Shown here one piece after another: positions 8,147-16,930 of a stretch of DNA of 64,000 bases. The translations under genes were made by a program, and so were the position numbers. The notes beneath the pieces are model-generated. The model worked only from the letters and a program-made list of their open reading frames with translations, searched no databases and was not told the DNA's origin. Origin of the DNA: UBA8231 sp036011085 (lineage in GTDB: Bacteria; Latescibacterota; UBA2968; UBA8231); NCBI GenBank assembly GCA_036011085.1, contig DASCMS010000044.1, positions 124,001-188,000 on the forward strand. Reading direction: 5' to 3'. Each line of letters starts with the position of its first letter. Position 1 is the stretch's first letter.

Positions 8147-10822
8147 ATGAGCGTACCATACTACCAGACAGAAGACCGGATCCCCCTGCCGCCCACCGAC
8201 GCCGACGTGCTGACGACGGCCTGCGACTACTGTATCGTCGCCTGCGGCTACAAGATCTACCGCTGGCCGGTGGGCACCGAGGGCGGGCCCAAGGCGTCCG
8301 AGAACGCTCTGGCCTGCGACTTCCCACGCGCCATCATGCAGGGCAACTGGATCTCGCCGAACATGCACAACATCGTCCAGCACGAGGGACGTGATCATCA
8401 CGTGGTCATCGTCGGAGATGGTGACACCGAAGTGGTCAACGTCGGCGGTGATCATTCGATTCGCGGCGGTACTATCGCCAAGAAGTGTTACAACCCGAAG
8501 ACGCCGACCAAAGACCGGCTGCAGACACCCCTGTTGCGGGTGAACGGGGAGCTGGTGCCGATCAGCTGGGATCAAGCTACCGATATCTTTGCCGGTGTTT
8601 CCCAGCATGTCATCGACAAGCACGGTGCCCATGCGTGGGCGCAGAAGAGGTTCTCTTACCAGTTCTTCGAAAACACCTACGCTCTGTCGAAGTTCGCCTG
8701 GGTCTCGGTGGGCACGCCGGCCACGGCCGAGCACGACAATCCTGGCCACTTCTCGTCGACGCCGGGTTGGCGCGACATTGGCTTCGAGAACTTCGCCGCA
8801 TCCTATGAGGACTATTACCTGGCTGACACCGTCGTGTTGTCGGGCGCAGACCCCTATGAGACCAAGACGATCCTGTTCAATGAGTGGATCCTGAAAGGGG
8901 CACGGGAGAAGGGCAACAAGCTGATCTTCATCAATCCGAGAAAGACCACCGGTCCCGCCTTCGCCGAATCCAGCGGCGGGATGCATCTGTGGATCAATCC
9001 CGGTACGGATACGCTGCTGCACCTGGGTATTGCCCGGGTCGTACTCGAGAGCGGCTGGGAGGACCGGGAATGGATTGACGAATTCACCAACAACAAGTGG
9101 GAGTCCGATTCCGGTTTCGGCCAGGGCGTGCGCAATACACCCTGGCAGTGGCGCACCACGTGGGGCCAGTTCCAGTGCGACGGCTTCGAGGCGTACAAGG
9201 AGTGGGTGCTGTCGCAGAAGGAGTCGGAACTCGACTACGTCTCTCAGATGACGGGCATCTCCGTCGCCGACATCCGCAAAGCGGCGGAGATGATGGCCAA
9301 ACCCAAGGCCGACGGCAGTCGCACGAAGACGACGATCGGCATCGAGAAGGGCACGTACTGGTCGAACAACTACCTCAACACCGCCTCCATCGGCTCCCTG
9401 GCACTGCTCTGTGGCACCGGCAACCGCCCGGGCCAGATGATCTCGCGCATGGGTGGCCATCAGCGCGGTGGGATGACGGCAGGGGGGTATCCGCGCAACT
9501 GGTCGCCGGAGAAGTTTGCCGGTCGTCGCCGCAAGGGGCTCGATCTGGATCGCTGGGTAGAGGCTGGCAAGGTTCGCTTTGCCTGGGTGGTCGGCACGAC
9601 CTGGGTGAACGCCATGACCGGTACCACGGCGCTGTTCGACAAGCTCTCGGGTCAGACCGTCGAGAGCGAGCACCAGGTGCGCAGCACCGACGTCGACGAG
9701 GCGATCGAGACATACAAGCGCCGCGCCGACGACGGCGGCATGGTGCTGGTGGAGCAGAATATCTACCTGACTGAAACCATCGGTAAGAACCTGGCCGACC
9801 TGGTGCTGCCGGCGGCGACCTGGGGCGAGGAGGACTTTACCCGGGCCAACGGCGAGCGCCGCATTCGGCTCTACTCCAAGTTCATGGATGCGCCCGGTGA
9901 GGCCAAGCCAGACTGGCAGATCACCGCGATGATCGCCAGGAAGATGGGATTCGATGGCTACGACTGGGAGACTTCCAACGATGTTTTTGAGGAGGCCGCC
10001 CGTTTCGGACGCAAGGGAGTTCTCAACTACCACCCGCTGGTGAAGTACGCCAAGCGCCACGGCCGCCGCGGTCACGACGTGTTGCGCAGCTACGGCACGA
10101 CTGGGATTCAGGCGCCCGTACGCAACGAGGGGGGCGAACTGGTTGGTACCAAGCGTCTGCACGATCCGACCATCGAACTGCCGGAGACCGGACCCGAAGC
10201 CGACACCGTCTGGATCAAGAAGTTGAAGTCTTTCAATTCCCAGACGGGGAAGGCCAACTTCATCAAGTCGCCCTGGTTCCTTTTTGCCGATTTCTACGAA
10301 GAGATCCGGCCCAAGGACGGTGAGATCTGGGTGCTCAATGGCCGCATCAACGAGATCTGGCAATCGGGCTTCGATGATGTGATGCGCCGGCCCTACATCA
10401 CGCAGAGATGGCCGGAGAACTTCATCGAGATCCATCCGGACGACGCCGCGGGCTTGGGCATCGAGTCGGGTGACTATGTCGAAGTCGCCAACGACCGGGT
10501 GCCGGTGCAGACCGGTGGCTTTGTCTCGCGCGACGTGAAGGATGCCCTCTACACCGGCCTGAAGGAGGCGGGGCACATCAAGTTCGTCGCCGGCAAGGTC
10601 AAGGCGGTGGCACTGGTCATAGACGTCCCCAAACCCGGTACGACCTTCATGTATTTCCTCAACCAGAAGGAGTCCGCCAACTGTCTGGTGCCGCGCGTGC
10701 CCGACCCCATCAGCGATAACTACCGTTTCAAGCTGGGATTCGGCAGGATCACGCGGATTGGCGATTCTCCCTACAAGAACGACCTGAGCCAGATGACCTT
10801 CGCCACCCGCTCGATCATCTGA
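8147..10822 (+). CDS. AioA-family molybdopterin oxidoreductase, probable iodate reductase-type (IdrA-like) catalytic subunit
   Basis: An 891-residue enzyme of the arsenite oxidase branch of the DMSO reductase family. The cluster ligands CX2CX3C are Cys26, Cys29 and Cys33, and the usual fourth Cys position is Ser104 (HSIRGG), predicting a [3Fe-4S] cluster as in AioA. No Cys, SeC or Ser ligand to Mo is apparent, as in this clade. There is no Tat signal of its own; export with the Rieske subunit is expected. By eye, Arg434 and His438 in RMGGH match A. faecalis AioA Arg419/His423, whereas the residues aligned with AioA His195 and Glu203 are not conserved. That change, the two MauG-type neighbours and the absence of arsenic genes favour iodate reductase or another oxyanion over arsenite. 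The substrate remains unproven. Confidence 0.85.
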   Translation: MSVPYYQTEDRIPLPPTDADVLTTACDYCIVACGYKIYRWPVGTEGGPKASENALACDFPRAIMQGNWISPNMHNIVQHEGRDHHVVIVGDGDTEVVNVGGDHSIRGGTIAKKCYNPKTPTKDRLQTPLLRVNGELVPISWDQATDIFAGVSQHVIDKHGAHAWAQKRFSYQFFENTYALSKFAWVSVGTPATAEHDNPGHFSSTPGWRDIGFENFAASYEDYYLADTVVLSGADPYETKTILFNEWILKGAREKGNKLIFINPRKTTGPAFAESSGGMHLWINPGTDTLLHLGIARVVLESGWEDREWIDEFTNNKWESDSGFGQGVRNTPWQWRTTWGQFQCDGFEAYKEWVLSQKESELDYVSQMTGISVADIRKAAEMMAKPKADGSRTKTTIGIEKGTYWSNNYLNTASIGSLALLCGTGNRPGQMISRMGGHQRGGMTAGGYPRNWSPEKFAGRRRKGLDLDRWVEAGKVRFAWVVGTTWVNAMTGTTALFDKLSGQTVESEHQVRSTDVDEAIETYKRRADDGGMVLVEQNIYLTETIGKNLADLVLPAATWGEEDFTRANGERRIRLYSKFMDAPGEAKPDWQITAMIARKMGFDGYDWETSNDVFEEAARFGRKGVLNYHPLVKYAKRHGRRGHDVLRSYGTTGIQAPVRNEGGELVGTKRLHDPTIELPETGPEADTVWIKKLKSFNSQTGKANFIKSPWFLFADFYEEIRPKDGEIWVLNGRINEIWQSGFDDVMRRPYITQRWPENFIEIHPDDAAGLGIESGDYVEVANDRVPVQTGGFVSRDVKDALYTGLKEAGHIKFVAGKVKAVALVIDVPKPGTTFMYFLNQKESANCLVPRVPDPISDNYRFKLGFGRITRIGDSPYKNDLSQMTFATRSII

Positions 10823-10913
10823 CCCCGCAGCCTTCTGGTGGCCCGGCAACAGGAGAATTCCCGTTCTCCCGTTGTCGGGCACGCGCCAGTGTCTCGCACC
10901 CTACCGAGAGAGC

Positions 10914-11840
10914 ATGAACGCCCCCACCAATCCGCTCAAGATACTGGCGTATTCACTCGTCAATATCCTGATCTTCATGTGGCTCGGCAGCTACCTGTTC
11001 GCGCTGTCGGGAAGCGTGATGCCGGGAGGATTGAGTGGCGAGATCTCGGTAGACGCGGGGGAGGCCATTTTCAAAGGTGCGGGCAAGTGCAGCACGTGTC
11101 ACAGCATCGGTGATGAGGGATCGGCTGTGCGCTGCCCCAACTTCGGCGTGCAGCTGCCCAAGTTCGCTGCCCCCATCGGCATCAGGGGAGGGACGAGGAA
11201 AGAGGGGTACACGGCCATCGAGTACATGGTGGAATCGGTCTATGACCCCAACGCCTATGTCGTCGAGAGTTTCCCGGCGAACGTGATGACGCCGATCAAT
11301 CGGCCACCCATCGCCCTGGAAGACGATCAGATCACTTCGGTTCTCCTCTACCTGCTGGACAAGTCAGGGGTGGAGGTGACCGACGAGATCATCCAGCAGG
11401 TGGTCAGCGCCCAGCGCCCGTACAAAGGCACGGGCGGACAACTCGCGGCAGAGGGGACCGGGCCGGCGATCAGATTCCCAGAGGGAGACTGGGAAGAGGG
11501 ATTCTATGTCTTTGAGGAGATGAAATGCTTCCAGTGTCACCTGGTGGAGGGGGCGGACTTCGATCCGGGTGTGTTGACCGAGGAAGATCTGGCCGGCGGC
11601 GTCGGACCGGACCTGACCGGAATTGGCGCCATTCAGACCTACGAGTACCTGATGGAGTCCGTCCTCGATCCCAGTGCCGTCGTCCTCCCGGATCCGGCGC
11701 CCGACAAGAAGTATTCGGGCGAGGACGGCACATCGAAAATGCCCGACTTCCTCGATACGATGACGGCCAGACAGCTGCTGGACCTGGTGGCCTACCTCAA
11801 GAGCCTGGGTAACGAAGACATGCTGGCGGAAGAACTGTGA
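10914..11840 (+). CDS. Membrane-anchored di-haem cytochrome c
   Basis: A 308-residue protein. The ATG at 10914 is preferred over 10872 because it puts a membrane helix near the N terminus (residues about 14-34, an uncleaved anchor). Two cytochrome c domains follow, with CSTCH and CFQCH, each with distal Met candidates (NVMTP and SKMPDF). It overlaps the next gene, a CydA-like membrane protein, at TGATG. The same pairing of a di-haem c with a CydA-like protein recurs at 24949-27557, so this is the first part of a duplicated electron-transfer module. It probably carries electrons between the Rieske/AioA-type enzyme and the membrane. Confidence 0.85.
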   Translation: MNAPTNPLKILAYSLVNILIFMWLGSYLFALSGSVMPGGLSGEISVDAGEAIFKGAGKCSTCHSIGDEGSAVRCPNFGVQLPKFAAPIGIRGGTRKEGYTAIEYMVESVYDPNAYVVESFPANVMTPINRPPIALEDDQITSVLLYLLDKSGVEVTDEIIQQVVSAQRPYKGTGGQLAAEGTGPAIRFPEGDWEEGFYVFEEMKCFQCHLVEGADFDPGVLTEEDLAGGVGPDLTGIGAIQTYEYLMESVLDPSAVVLPDPAPDKKYSGEDGTSKMPDFLDTMTARQLLDLVAYLKSLGNEDMLAEEL

Positions 11841-14065
11841 TGGCTTCGACAACAGCAGCGCGCCGGATACCGGGGCTGTGCCTGACGGCGGTCCTACTGC
11901 TGGTGCCCACCGTGCTCTTCGCCGAGAACACGATAGGCGCCGAGTACCGGACGTTCTTCGGCTTGAATCCACGAACCACGGTATGGATGGTGGCAGAGCT
12001 GCACCTGCTCTTTGCCGCCTTCGTGCTGGGGGTGCCGATCTTCGCCGTCATCGTCGAATACATCGGCACGCGCTCGCCGGAGGCGCGCTACGACCGGTTG
12101 GCCCACGAATGCACGGCGCTGTTGTCGGCAGCCTTCGCCACGACGGCGGCCCTGGGGGGCTTGCTGGCCTTCACCGTCTTCAATCTCTACCCCAAGGTGA
12201 TGGGCCATCTGGCCGGCGTGATGCACAGTTCCTTCTACATCTATGGGCTGCTGTTCTTCGGCGAAGCCTTCACCCTCTATCTCTACTACTACTCCTGGCA
12301 CAGGATGGAGTCGAAGGTCCCGCGCCACGGCACCGTCATGCGGGTGCTGGAAAAGCCGGCGATGATTCTCGGCATGATCGCCATCCCGCTGTTTCTGTAT
12401 CTGTTCTTCTTCAACGGTGTCGGCGCCTTTCCCGAGCGTGTTGAGGTGGTGGCTGAGGCGGCAGATGCGGCGAAGGAATACTTCTATGCCCCGGCCCACC
12501 CTATCTACACGTGGTTCGGCGTCGTGTCAGCGCTGTTCATCATCGTCTACGGGATCTACGCCTGGGCGGCGGGTCGCAAGAGCCTGCACATCTTTCTGGG
12601 TGTGCTGCTGAACTTCTTCGGTCTGACGCTGATGCTGGTGGCCAACTCCTGGGCGACGTACATGATGTCGCCCACCGGCCTGCATCCGGATTCACTCGAA
12701 TTCATCGGCAGCACCTGGGACGCGGTAAGCAACACGCTGTGGCGACCCCTCAACCTGCACCGCCTGCTGGCCAATGTCGTGTTCGGCGGCTTCGTCATCG
12801 GCGCCTACGCGGCGGTCAAGATGCTGTCAGCCCGTTCGGACGAGGCCAGGGCGCACTACGACTGGATGGGGTACATCGGCAACTTCATCGGCATCTCGGC
12901 CCTGATCCCGCTGCCCTTTGCCGGCTACTATCTGGGCCGCGAGGTCTACTCCTTCAGTCCCATCATGGGCAACGACATGATGGGCGGCTTCTTCTCCTGG
13001 ACTTTCGTGCTGCAGGCGGTGCTCATCGGGGCTCTCTTCATGGGCGGTAACTACTACCTGTGGGCCGGGATGGACCGCATCGAGGGAGCGCGGCGGTATC
13101 GGCCTTACATCAAATTCATCATGGGGGCGCTGCTGCTCAGCTTCATGGTGTGGGTGACGCCGCACAACCTGCCGCTGACGCCGGAAGAACAGGGCGTGAT
13201 GGGCGGCCAGTACCACCCGGTGCTCAAGTACCTCGGTCTGATGCCGGCAAAGAACGCCGTGGTCAACTTCATCCTGCTCTCCACCTTCTTCAGCTTCATG
13301 CTCTACCGCCGGGCGAACAAGGGAGAGCCGGTGGCCTTCTCCACCGCTGCCGGTACGGGCAGAGTCGTTCTGCCCGTGGTGCTGGGACTGACTCTGACCC
13401 TGGTGGGGTATTTCGCCTGGAGCATCTGGAATCTCGATCCGCAGGAGCTGGCCGTGGAGGCGGACAAGTCGGTGTACTTCCGCTTTCACAGCGTCATGCT
13501 CCTGGTGCATATGGGGCTGCAGGTGCTGGCCGTGGTGCTCACCTTCCGCGACCGCGGCAAGGTGGGGCAGGCGATTCTGCTGGGTGGCACCGCGTTGATC
13601 GTGACCGGCGTCTTCGGGGTTTCGGGATTCTTCGTGCTGGAGAAGGTCAGCGGCTTCCTGCGCGACCTGGCGGTCTGTCAGGTACTGCTGGTGGTGGCGT
13701 CCATGGTGTTGGCCCAGACCATCGACATTCTGCTCTTCGGCAAGGCTGAAGTCGTGGGGAGGATGTTGTGGGGCAAGATCGGCAATCGGCCACAATACGC
13801 GCTGCTGACGCTCTGTATCTCCGTCGTCATGCTCATGGGGCTGATGGGCTACGTGCGTTCCGGCCTGCGGCAGAACTGGCACATCTACGGCGTCCTGAAG
13901 GACACGTCGGAACAGGCCATGTCGCCGGTGATCGCGGAGATGACGATGACCGTCGGCGTGATCACGATCATCTTCCTGGCCCTCGTCGTCTTCGTGTTCT
14001 GGCTGCGCTCCCTCGGCGAGACCGACGACGTCGTCTCTGAGGCGCAGACGGAGATCACCGGATAA
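11840..14065 (+). CDS. CydA-like (cytochrome bd subunit I-like) membrane protein, no CydB partner
   Basis: A 741-residue polytopic membrane protein related to cytochrome bd subunit I but about 200 residues longer, with extra C-terminal helices; ATG 11840 overlaps the preceding stop. By eye, the His of helix 1 (AELHLLFAAFVLG) aligns with E. coli CydA His19, the Glu in FFGEAF with Glu107, and the His in LNLHRLLANV with His186. The Met393 position appears to be Gln/Leu, Glu99 is not conserved, and no CydB gene is near. Similar bd-like proteins are known from Nitrospira and other NXR carriers. A role as quinone/haem module exchanging electrons with the adjacent cytochromes is more likely than a canonical O2-reducing bd oxidase. 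A paralogue is at 24949. Confidence 0.8.
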   Translation: MASTTAARRIPGLCLTAVLLLVPTVLFAENTIGAEYRTFFGLNPRTTVWMVAELHLLFAAFVLGVPIFAVIVEYIGTRSPEARYDRLAHECTALLSAAFATTAALGGLLAFTVFNLYPKVMGHLAGVMHSSFYIYGLLFFGEAFTLYLYYYSWHRMESKVPRHGTVMRVLEKPAMILGMIAIPLFLYLFFFNGVGAFPERVEVVAEAADAAKEYFYAPAHPIYTWFGVVSALFIIVYGIYAWAAGRKSLHIFLGVLLNFFGLTLMLVANSWATYMMSPTGLHPDSLEFIGSTWDAVSNTLWRPLNLHRLLANVVFGGFVIGAYAAVKMLSARSDEARAHYDWMGYIGNFIGISALIPLPFAGYYLGREVYSFSPIMGNDMMGGFFSWTFVLQAVLIGALFMGGNYYLWAGMDRIEGARRYRPYIKFIMGALLLSFMVWVTPHNLPLTPEEQGVMGGQYHPVLKYLGLMPAKNAVVNFILLSTFFSFMLYRRANKGEPVAFSTAAGTGRVVLPVVLGLTLTLVGYFAWSIWNLDPQELAVEADKSVYFRFHSVMLLVHMGLQVLAVVLTFRDRGKVGQAILLGGTALIVTGVFGVSGFFVLEKVSGFLRDLAVCQVLLVVASMVLAQTIDILLFGKAEVVGRMLWGKIGNRPQYALLTLCISVVMLMGLMGYVRSGLRQNWHIYGVLKDTSEQAMSPVIAEMTMTVGVITIIFLALVVFVFWLRSLGETDDVVSEAQTEITG

Positions 14066-14070
14066 CGCCG

Positions 14071-14976
14071 ATGGCACCCAAAAGCAACAAGCTCTTCATC
14101 AGCAGTCTCGTGCTCTTCGGCGGCGCCTACGTCTTTCTGAAGCTGGTGTTTCCCTTCGTCGCCAGAATCATCGTCGGGGCGGAGGCGAATCTGCCGGTAC
14201 CGGGCACCCTCTTCATCTGGTACATGACGCTCATCACCATCGCCTTTTTCATCTACCTCTCCTCCAGCGAGGAGGATCTGCGGGGTTTCCTGCACCCCGT
14301 TCTCGAGGCGATTCGGGGTCGGGGAGGGGCCTCGGTGAAGGTCTTCAAGGTCGTGTTCTACGCCCTGCCCTTTTTCGTGGGATACCAGATCTATGATGCT
14401 TTCGTGCCCCGAGCGGTGGTGCCCGCTGTCACCCGGCAGCAGCATCCGGGTATGTCGCACGCGGGTGCGGCACCATATGCCGATCTGGAGAATCCCCACC
14501 GCGCGCCGACGCCGCAGATGCTGGAGGATTTCCTTGCCGCCTACGACGAGTTGCCCGACCAGGAGGGAGTGGCCGACGCCCTGCCTCTCAAGGTCGATGC
14601 GGCGGCCCTGAACGCCGCCGAACAGCGACAGCTGTACTCCGCCGAGGCGATCGTCGAAGGTCGTCAGCTCTATCAGAAGAACTGCCGTCCCTGTCACGGC
14701 ACCGGCTTTGACGGCGCCGGGCCGATGGCCAGAGCCTTCAAGCTGCGGCCGGTCGCCTTCAACGATCCAGGCACGATCGCCACCCTGGTAGAGAACTCGG
14801 TCTTCTGGCGCGTGAGCGAGGGCGGCATCGGCCTGCCGGCCGTCTCCACACCGTGGGACTCGCCCATGCCCAAGTGGAAGGACGAACTCGACGAAGACGA
14901 GCGCTGGAAGATCATCATGGCCATCTATCACGACATCGGCATGAAGCCGCGCGTGCTCGAGATGAAGGTCGAATGA
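14071..14976 (+). CDS. Polytopic membrane-anchored mono-haem cytochrome c
   Basis: A 301-residue protein. About three hydrophobic segments lie in the first 120 residues (near 8-32, 45-65 and 88-108), followed by a periplasmic c domain with a single haem site CRPCH and a Met candidate near the C terminus (SPMPKW). It starts 5 bases after the CydA-like gene and overlaps the next gene by 4 bases (ATGA). The gene at 27564 has the same layout, so this is the third part of the duplicated module. It probably links the membrane haems or quinone site with periplasmic carriers. Confidence 0.82.
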   Translation: MAPKSNKLFISSLVLFGGAYVFLKLVFPFVARIIVGAEANLPVPGTLFIWYMTLITIAFFIYLSSSEEDLRGFLHPVLEAIRGRGGASVKVFKVVFYALPFFVGYQIYDAFVPRAVVPAVTRQQHPGMSHAGAAPYADLENPHRAPTPQMLEDFLAAYDELPDQEGVADALPLKVDAAALNAAEQRQLYSAEAIVEGRQLYQKNCRPCHGTGFDGAGPMARAFKLRPVAFNDPGTIATLVENSVFWRVSEGGIGLPAVSTPWDSPMPKWKDELDEDERWKIIMAIYHDIGMKPRVLEMKVE

Positions 14977-16721
14977 TGGTCGGCAGGATCGCGCGCGCGC
15001 TGGCAGGTCTGCTCTGCCTGGCCACGGTCATGGAGGCGCAGCAGATCGAGTACGATCTGGAACAGATCGAGGCCGGCAAGCCGCCACAGATGGGAAATGC
15101 ACCCGACGAAGGTGATCCCTTCTACGAGGCGGGTCGCCAGGTGTACTTCAAGCGCTGCTACTCCTGTCACGGCCGGTACGGCGAGGGGGACGGCATGGCG
15201 GCACACTACCTGGACCCGAGGCCGCGCGACTTCACTTTCGGCATGTTCAAGTTCAGAACGACATTGAGCGGCGAACTGCCCACCGACGCCGATCTCTTCC
15301 GCACGGTCTCGCGGGGCGTGCCCGGAACGGCCATGCCGGCCTGGGGAGAAGGGACCTTCGTACTGCCCGAGATCGAGCGCTGGCAGGCGATCCATTTCCT
15401 CAAGTCCCTCAGCGAAGACTTTGAGAACGAGGATCTCAACCCCTACGAGGAAGACCGCATCCTGGATGTGGGCACCGTGCCCGGCACCACGGCGGAAAGA
15501 ATCGAGAACGGCAAGCGCTGGTTCCTCGACGCCGACAAGGCCGGGTGCGTGAAGTGCCACGGGCCCTCCGGGCGGGGCAACGGGGAAGCGGCGGGCAGCC
15601 ACAGCGACGACTGGGGTGACCTGATCCTGCCGGCGGACATGACCAAGCCCTGGCGGTATAAGAACGGCGCCGCGGTGGAAGACATCTACCGCACGCTGAC
15701 TCTGGGCCTGAACGGCACACCCATGCCCTCCTTTATGGACGCTATCCCCGACGACGACGATCGCTGGGATCTGGCCATGTATGTGGTTTCTCTTCTGGAG
15801 CCGGCGGCAACGACGGACAACGTCATCGATGCGGAGAAGACCGAAGGGGCGCTGCCGGCAACCGTGGACGACCCGGCGTGGGATGCGGCGGTCTCGTACG
15901 ACGTAATCACGGGAGGCCAGGTGGTGCTGGGACCGCGATGGCAGAACCCGTCCGTTGACATGGTGCACATGCAGGCGCTCTACAACGACGACGAGGTGGC
16001 CCTGCTGCTGACCTGGAACGACCGCTTCGAGAATGCCACGTCGGCATCGGCACCTTTCGACCTGAACGAGCCACGAAACAGCTCCACGGAACTGGAGTAC
16101 GGCGATGAAGTCGTCACCGCCAACGATCGTGCATACGAGTGGGACGAGATCGAAGCCCTGGGTGACCTGTGGAACCCGGCCGATACGTATCTCCAGGTTG
16201 CCGCCGCCAGGATCAGGGCGACCACTGCACAACTGCCCGACCAGTTGGCCATTCACTTTCCGGTCAAGCTCCCGCCGCCGGGGAAAGCGGAGCGTCCGTA
16301 CCTGTTCATGGGAGATCCGGGTCATCCAGTCAACGGCTGGGTCTGGGTCGCCGGGGCCGAACAGGCGGTCGATGGCAATGCCAAGGGACCGCAGTCGTCC
16401 TACACAGCGCAGGAGGGAGAAGTAGGCCCCACGGCGACGGCTGTCTTTGAAGATGGGCAATGGCGGTTGCTGCTGAGACGCAGCCTGGTGGGCGACAAGA
16501 AGAAGGACACGCACTTTGCGCCTGGACGGCCGATCCCGTTCACGTTGCGGGTCTGGGACGGCGCCAATGGCGAAGCGGGCCTGCAGTCGGCCATGTCCTC
16601 CTGGTATTACCTGAACTTGAAGGCGTCGACACCGTCGAGGGCCTACGTCTACGGTCTGCTGGGGCTGGCCATCACCTTCGCCCTGCAGCTGATCCTGGTC
16701 CGCAGGATCCGCCGGGGTTGA
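14973..16721 (+). CDS. Di-haem cytochrome c fused to EB_dh-type haem-b domain, C-terminal anchor (NxrC-like)
   Basis: A 582-residue protein starting at ATG 14973 in the ATGATG overlapping the previous stop, chosen because a signal peptide follows (ALAGLLCLATVMEAQQ). It contains two c-haem sites (CYSCH, CVKCH), then from about residue 280 a beta-rich domain of the ethylbenzene dehydrogenase gamma/DMSO-reductase family haem-b type, and a final membrane helix (YGLLGLAITFALQLILV) with a basic tail. Comparable c plus EB_dh proteins are the proposed NxrC subunits of Nitrospira. Here it ends the operon of the AioA-like enzyme; close relatives are at 23303 and 28373. It probably hands electrons between the molybdoenzyme and the cytochrome chain. 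Confidence 0.85.
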   Translation: MMVGRIARALAGLLCLATVMEAQQIEYDLEQIEAGKPPQMGNAPDEGDPFYEAGRQVYFKRCYSCHGRYGEGDGMAAHYLDPRPRDFTFGMFKFRTTLSGELPTDADLFRTVSRGVPGTAMPAWGEGTFVLPEIERWQAIHFLKSLSEDFENEDLNPYEEDRILDVGTVPGTTAERIENGKRWFLDADKAGCVKCHGPSGRGNGEAAGSHSDDWGDLILPADMTKPWRYKNGAAVEDIYRTLTLGLNGTPMPSFMDAIPDDDDRWDLAMYVVSLLEPAATTDNVIDAEKTEGALPATVDDPAWDAAVSYDVITGGQVVLGPRWQNPSVDMVHMQALYNDDEVALLLTWNDRFENATSASAPFDLNEPRNSSTELEYGDEVVTANDRAYEWDEIEALGDLWNPADTYLQVAAARIRATTAQLPDQLAIHFPVKLPPPGKAERPYLFMGDPGHPVNGWVWVAGAEQAVDGNAKGPQSSYTAQEGEVGPTATAVFEDGQWRLLLRRSLVGDKKKDTHFAPGRPIPFTLRVWDGANGEAGLQSAMSSWYYLNLKASTPSRAYVYGLLGLAITFALQLILVRRIRRG

Positions 16722-16760
16722 GCAGTCCCCGCCGTTTCTGGTCACGCGCAATACCCAAGC

Positions 16761-16780
16761 GATAAAAGGACTCTTTTATC
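16761..16780. promoter_or_regulatory. Perfect AT-rich inverted repeat abutting the NXR promoter
   Basis: GATAAAAG-gact-CTTTTATC, 8-base arms with a 4-base spacer, lies 39 bases after the upstream operon and directly 5' of the -35 element at 16781. Its centre is about 45 bp upstream of the expected transcription start, a position used by activators, so it could be an operator. It could also act as the terminator of cluster I. The first ten bases after the initial G (ATAAAAGGAC) occur again at 3226-3235 in the leader of cluster I. Confidence 0.4.
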
Positions 16781-16809
16781 TTGTGTTCACTCGCTGAGGA
16801 TGCTATCAT
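16781..16809 (+). promoter_or_regulatory. Sigma-70-type extended -10 promoter of the NXR operon
   Basis: The -35 element is TTGTGT (16781-16786), the spacer is 17 bases, and the -10 element is TATCAT (16804-16809) preceded by TGc, an extended -10. The expected start is near 16815-16817, just at the 5' edge of the riboswitch aptamer. Spacing and position support it; there is no experimental evidence. Confidence 0.6.
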
Positions 16810-16930
16810 GTCGGCCACAACAAGGGCAAACTGCGCGGAAGCGCAGGGCGCAAAGACGGCTAGCGGCAGGGTGACTTGGGCGGGGTAGATGGGGGGGAGG
16901 TCGTCACCTCAGTAGCCGCACTGCCGGACG
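16810..16930 (+). promoter_or_regulatory. GEMM-I (cyclic di-GMP-I) riboswitch aptamer
   Basis: The conserved GEMM-I core is visible: AAGGGCAAA (16822-16830), stem P2 CTGCGC/GCGCAG (16831-16836 with 16841-16846) closed by a GGAA tetraloop of GNRA type, then GGCGCAAAG (16847-16855). P3 begins with CGGCT (16857-16861) pairing with AGCCG (16914-16918) and contains an extra hairpin GGTGAC (16870-16875)/GTCACC (16903-16908). The 3' part TAGCCGCACTGCCGGA resembles the usual GEMM end and its GCCGGAC can close P1 with GTCGGC. The base matching Vc2 G20 is G (16825), which predicts c-di-GMP rather than cGAMP specificity. An overlapping terminator makes this a likely ON switch for the NXR operon. Assignment is by motif reading. 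Confidence 0.75.

Noticed and set aside
8147..10822. Simple label arsenite oxidase (aioA)
   Set aside because: Two MauG-type genes, lack of arsenic genes and the changed pocket residues argue against it; kept as an alternative only.
8090..10882. 930-codon open frame on the minus strand
   Set aside because: It is the antisense of the AioA-like gene; its translation shows no domain and the plus-strand product has full family motifs.
11840..14065. Canonical cytochrome bd quinol oxidase subunit I
   Set aside because: No CydB, one axial ligand apparently missing, and the gene is embedded among c-type cytochromes.
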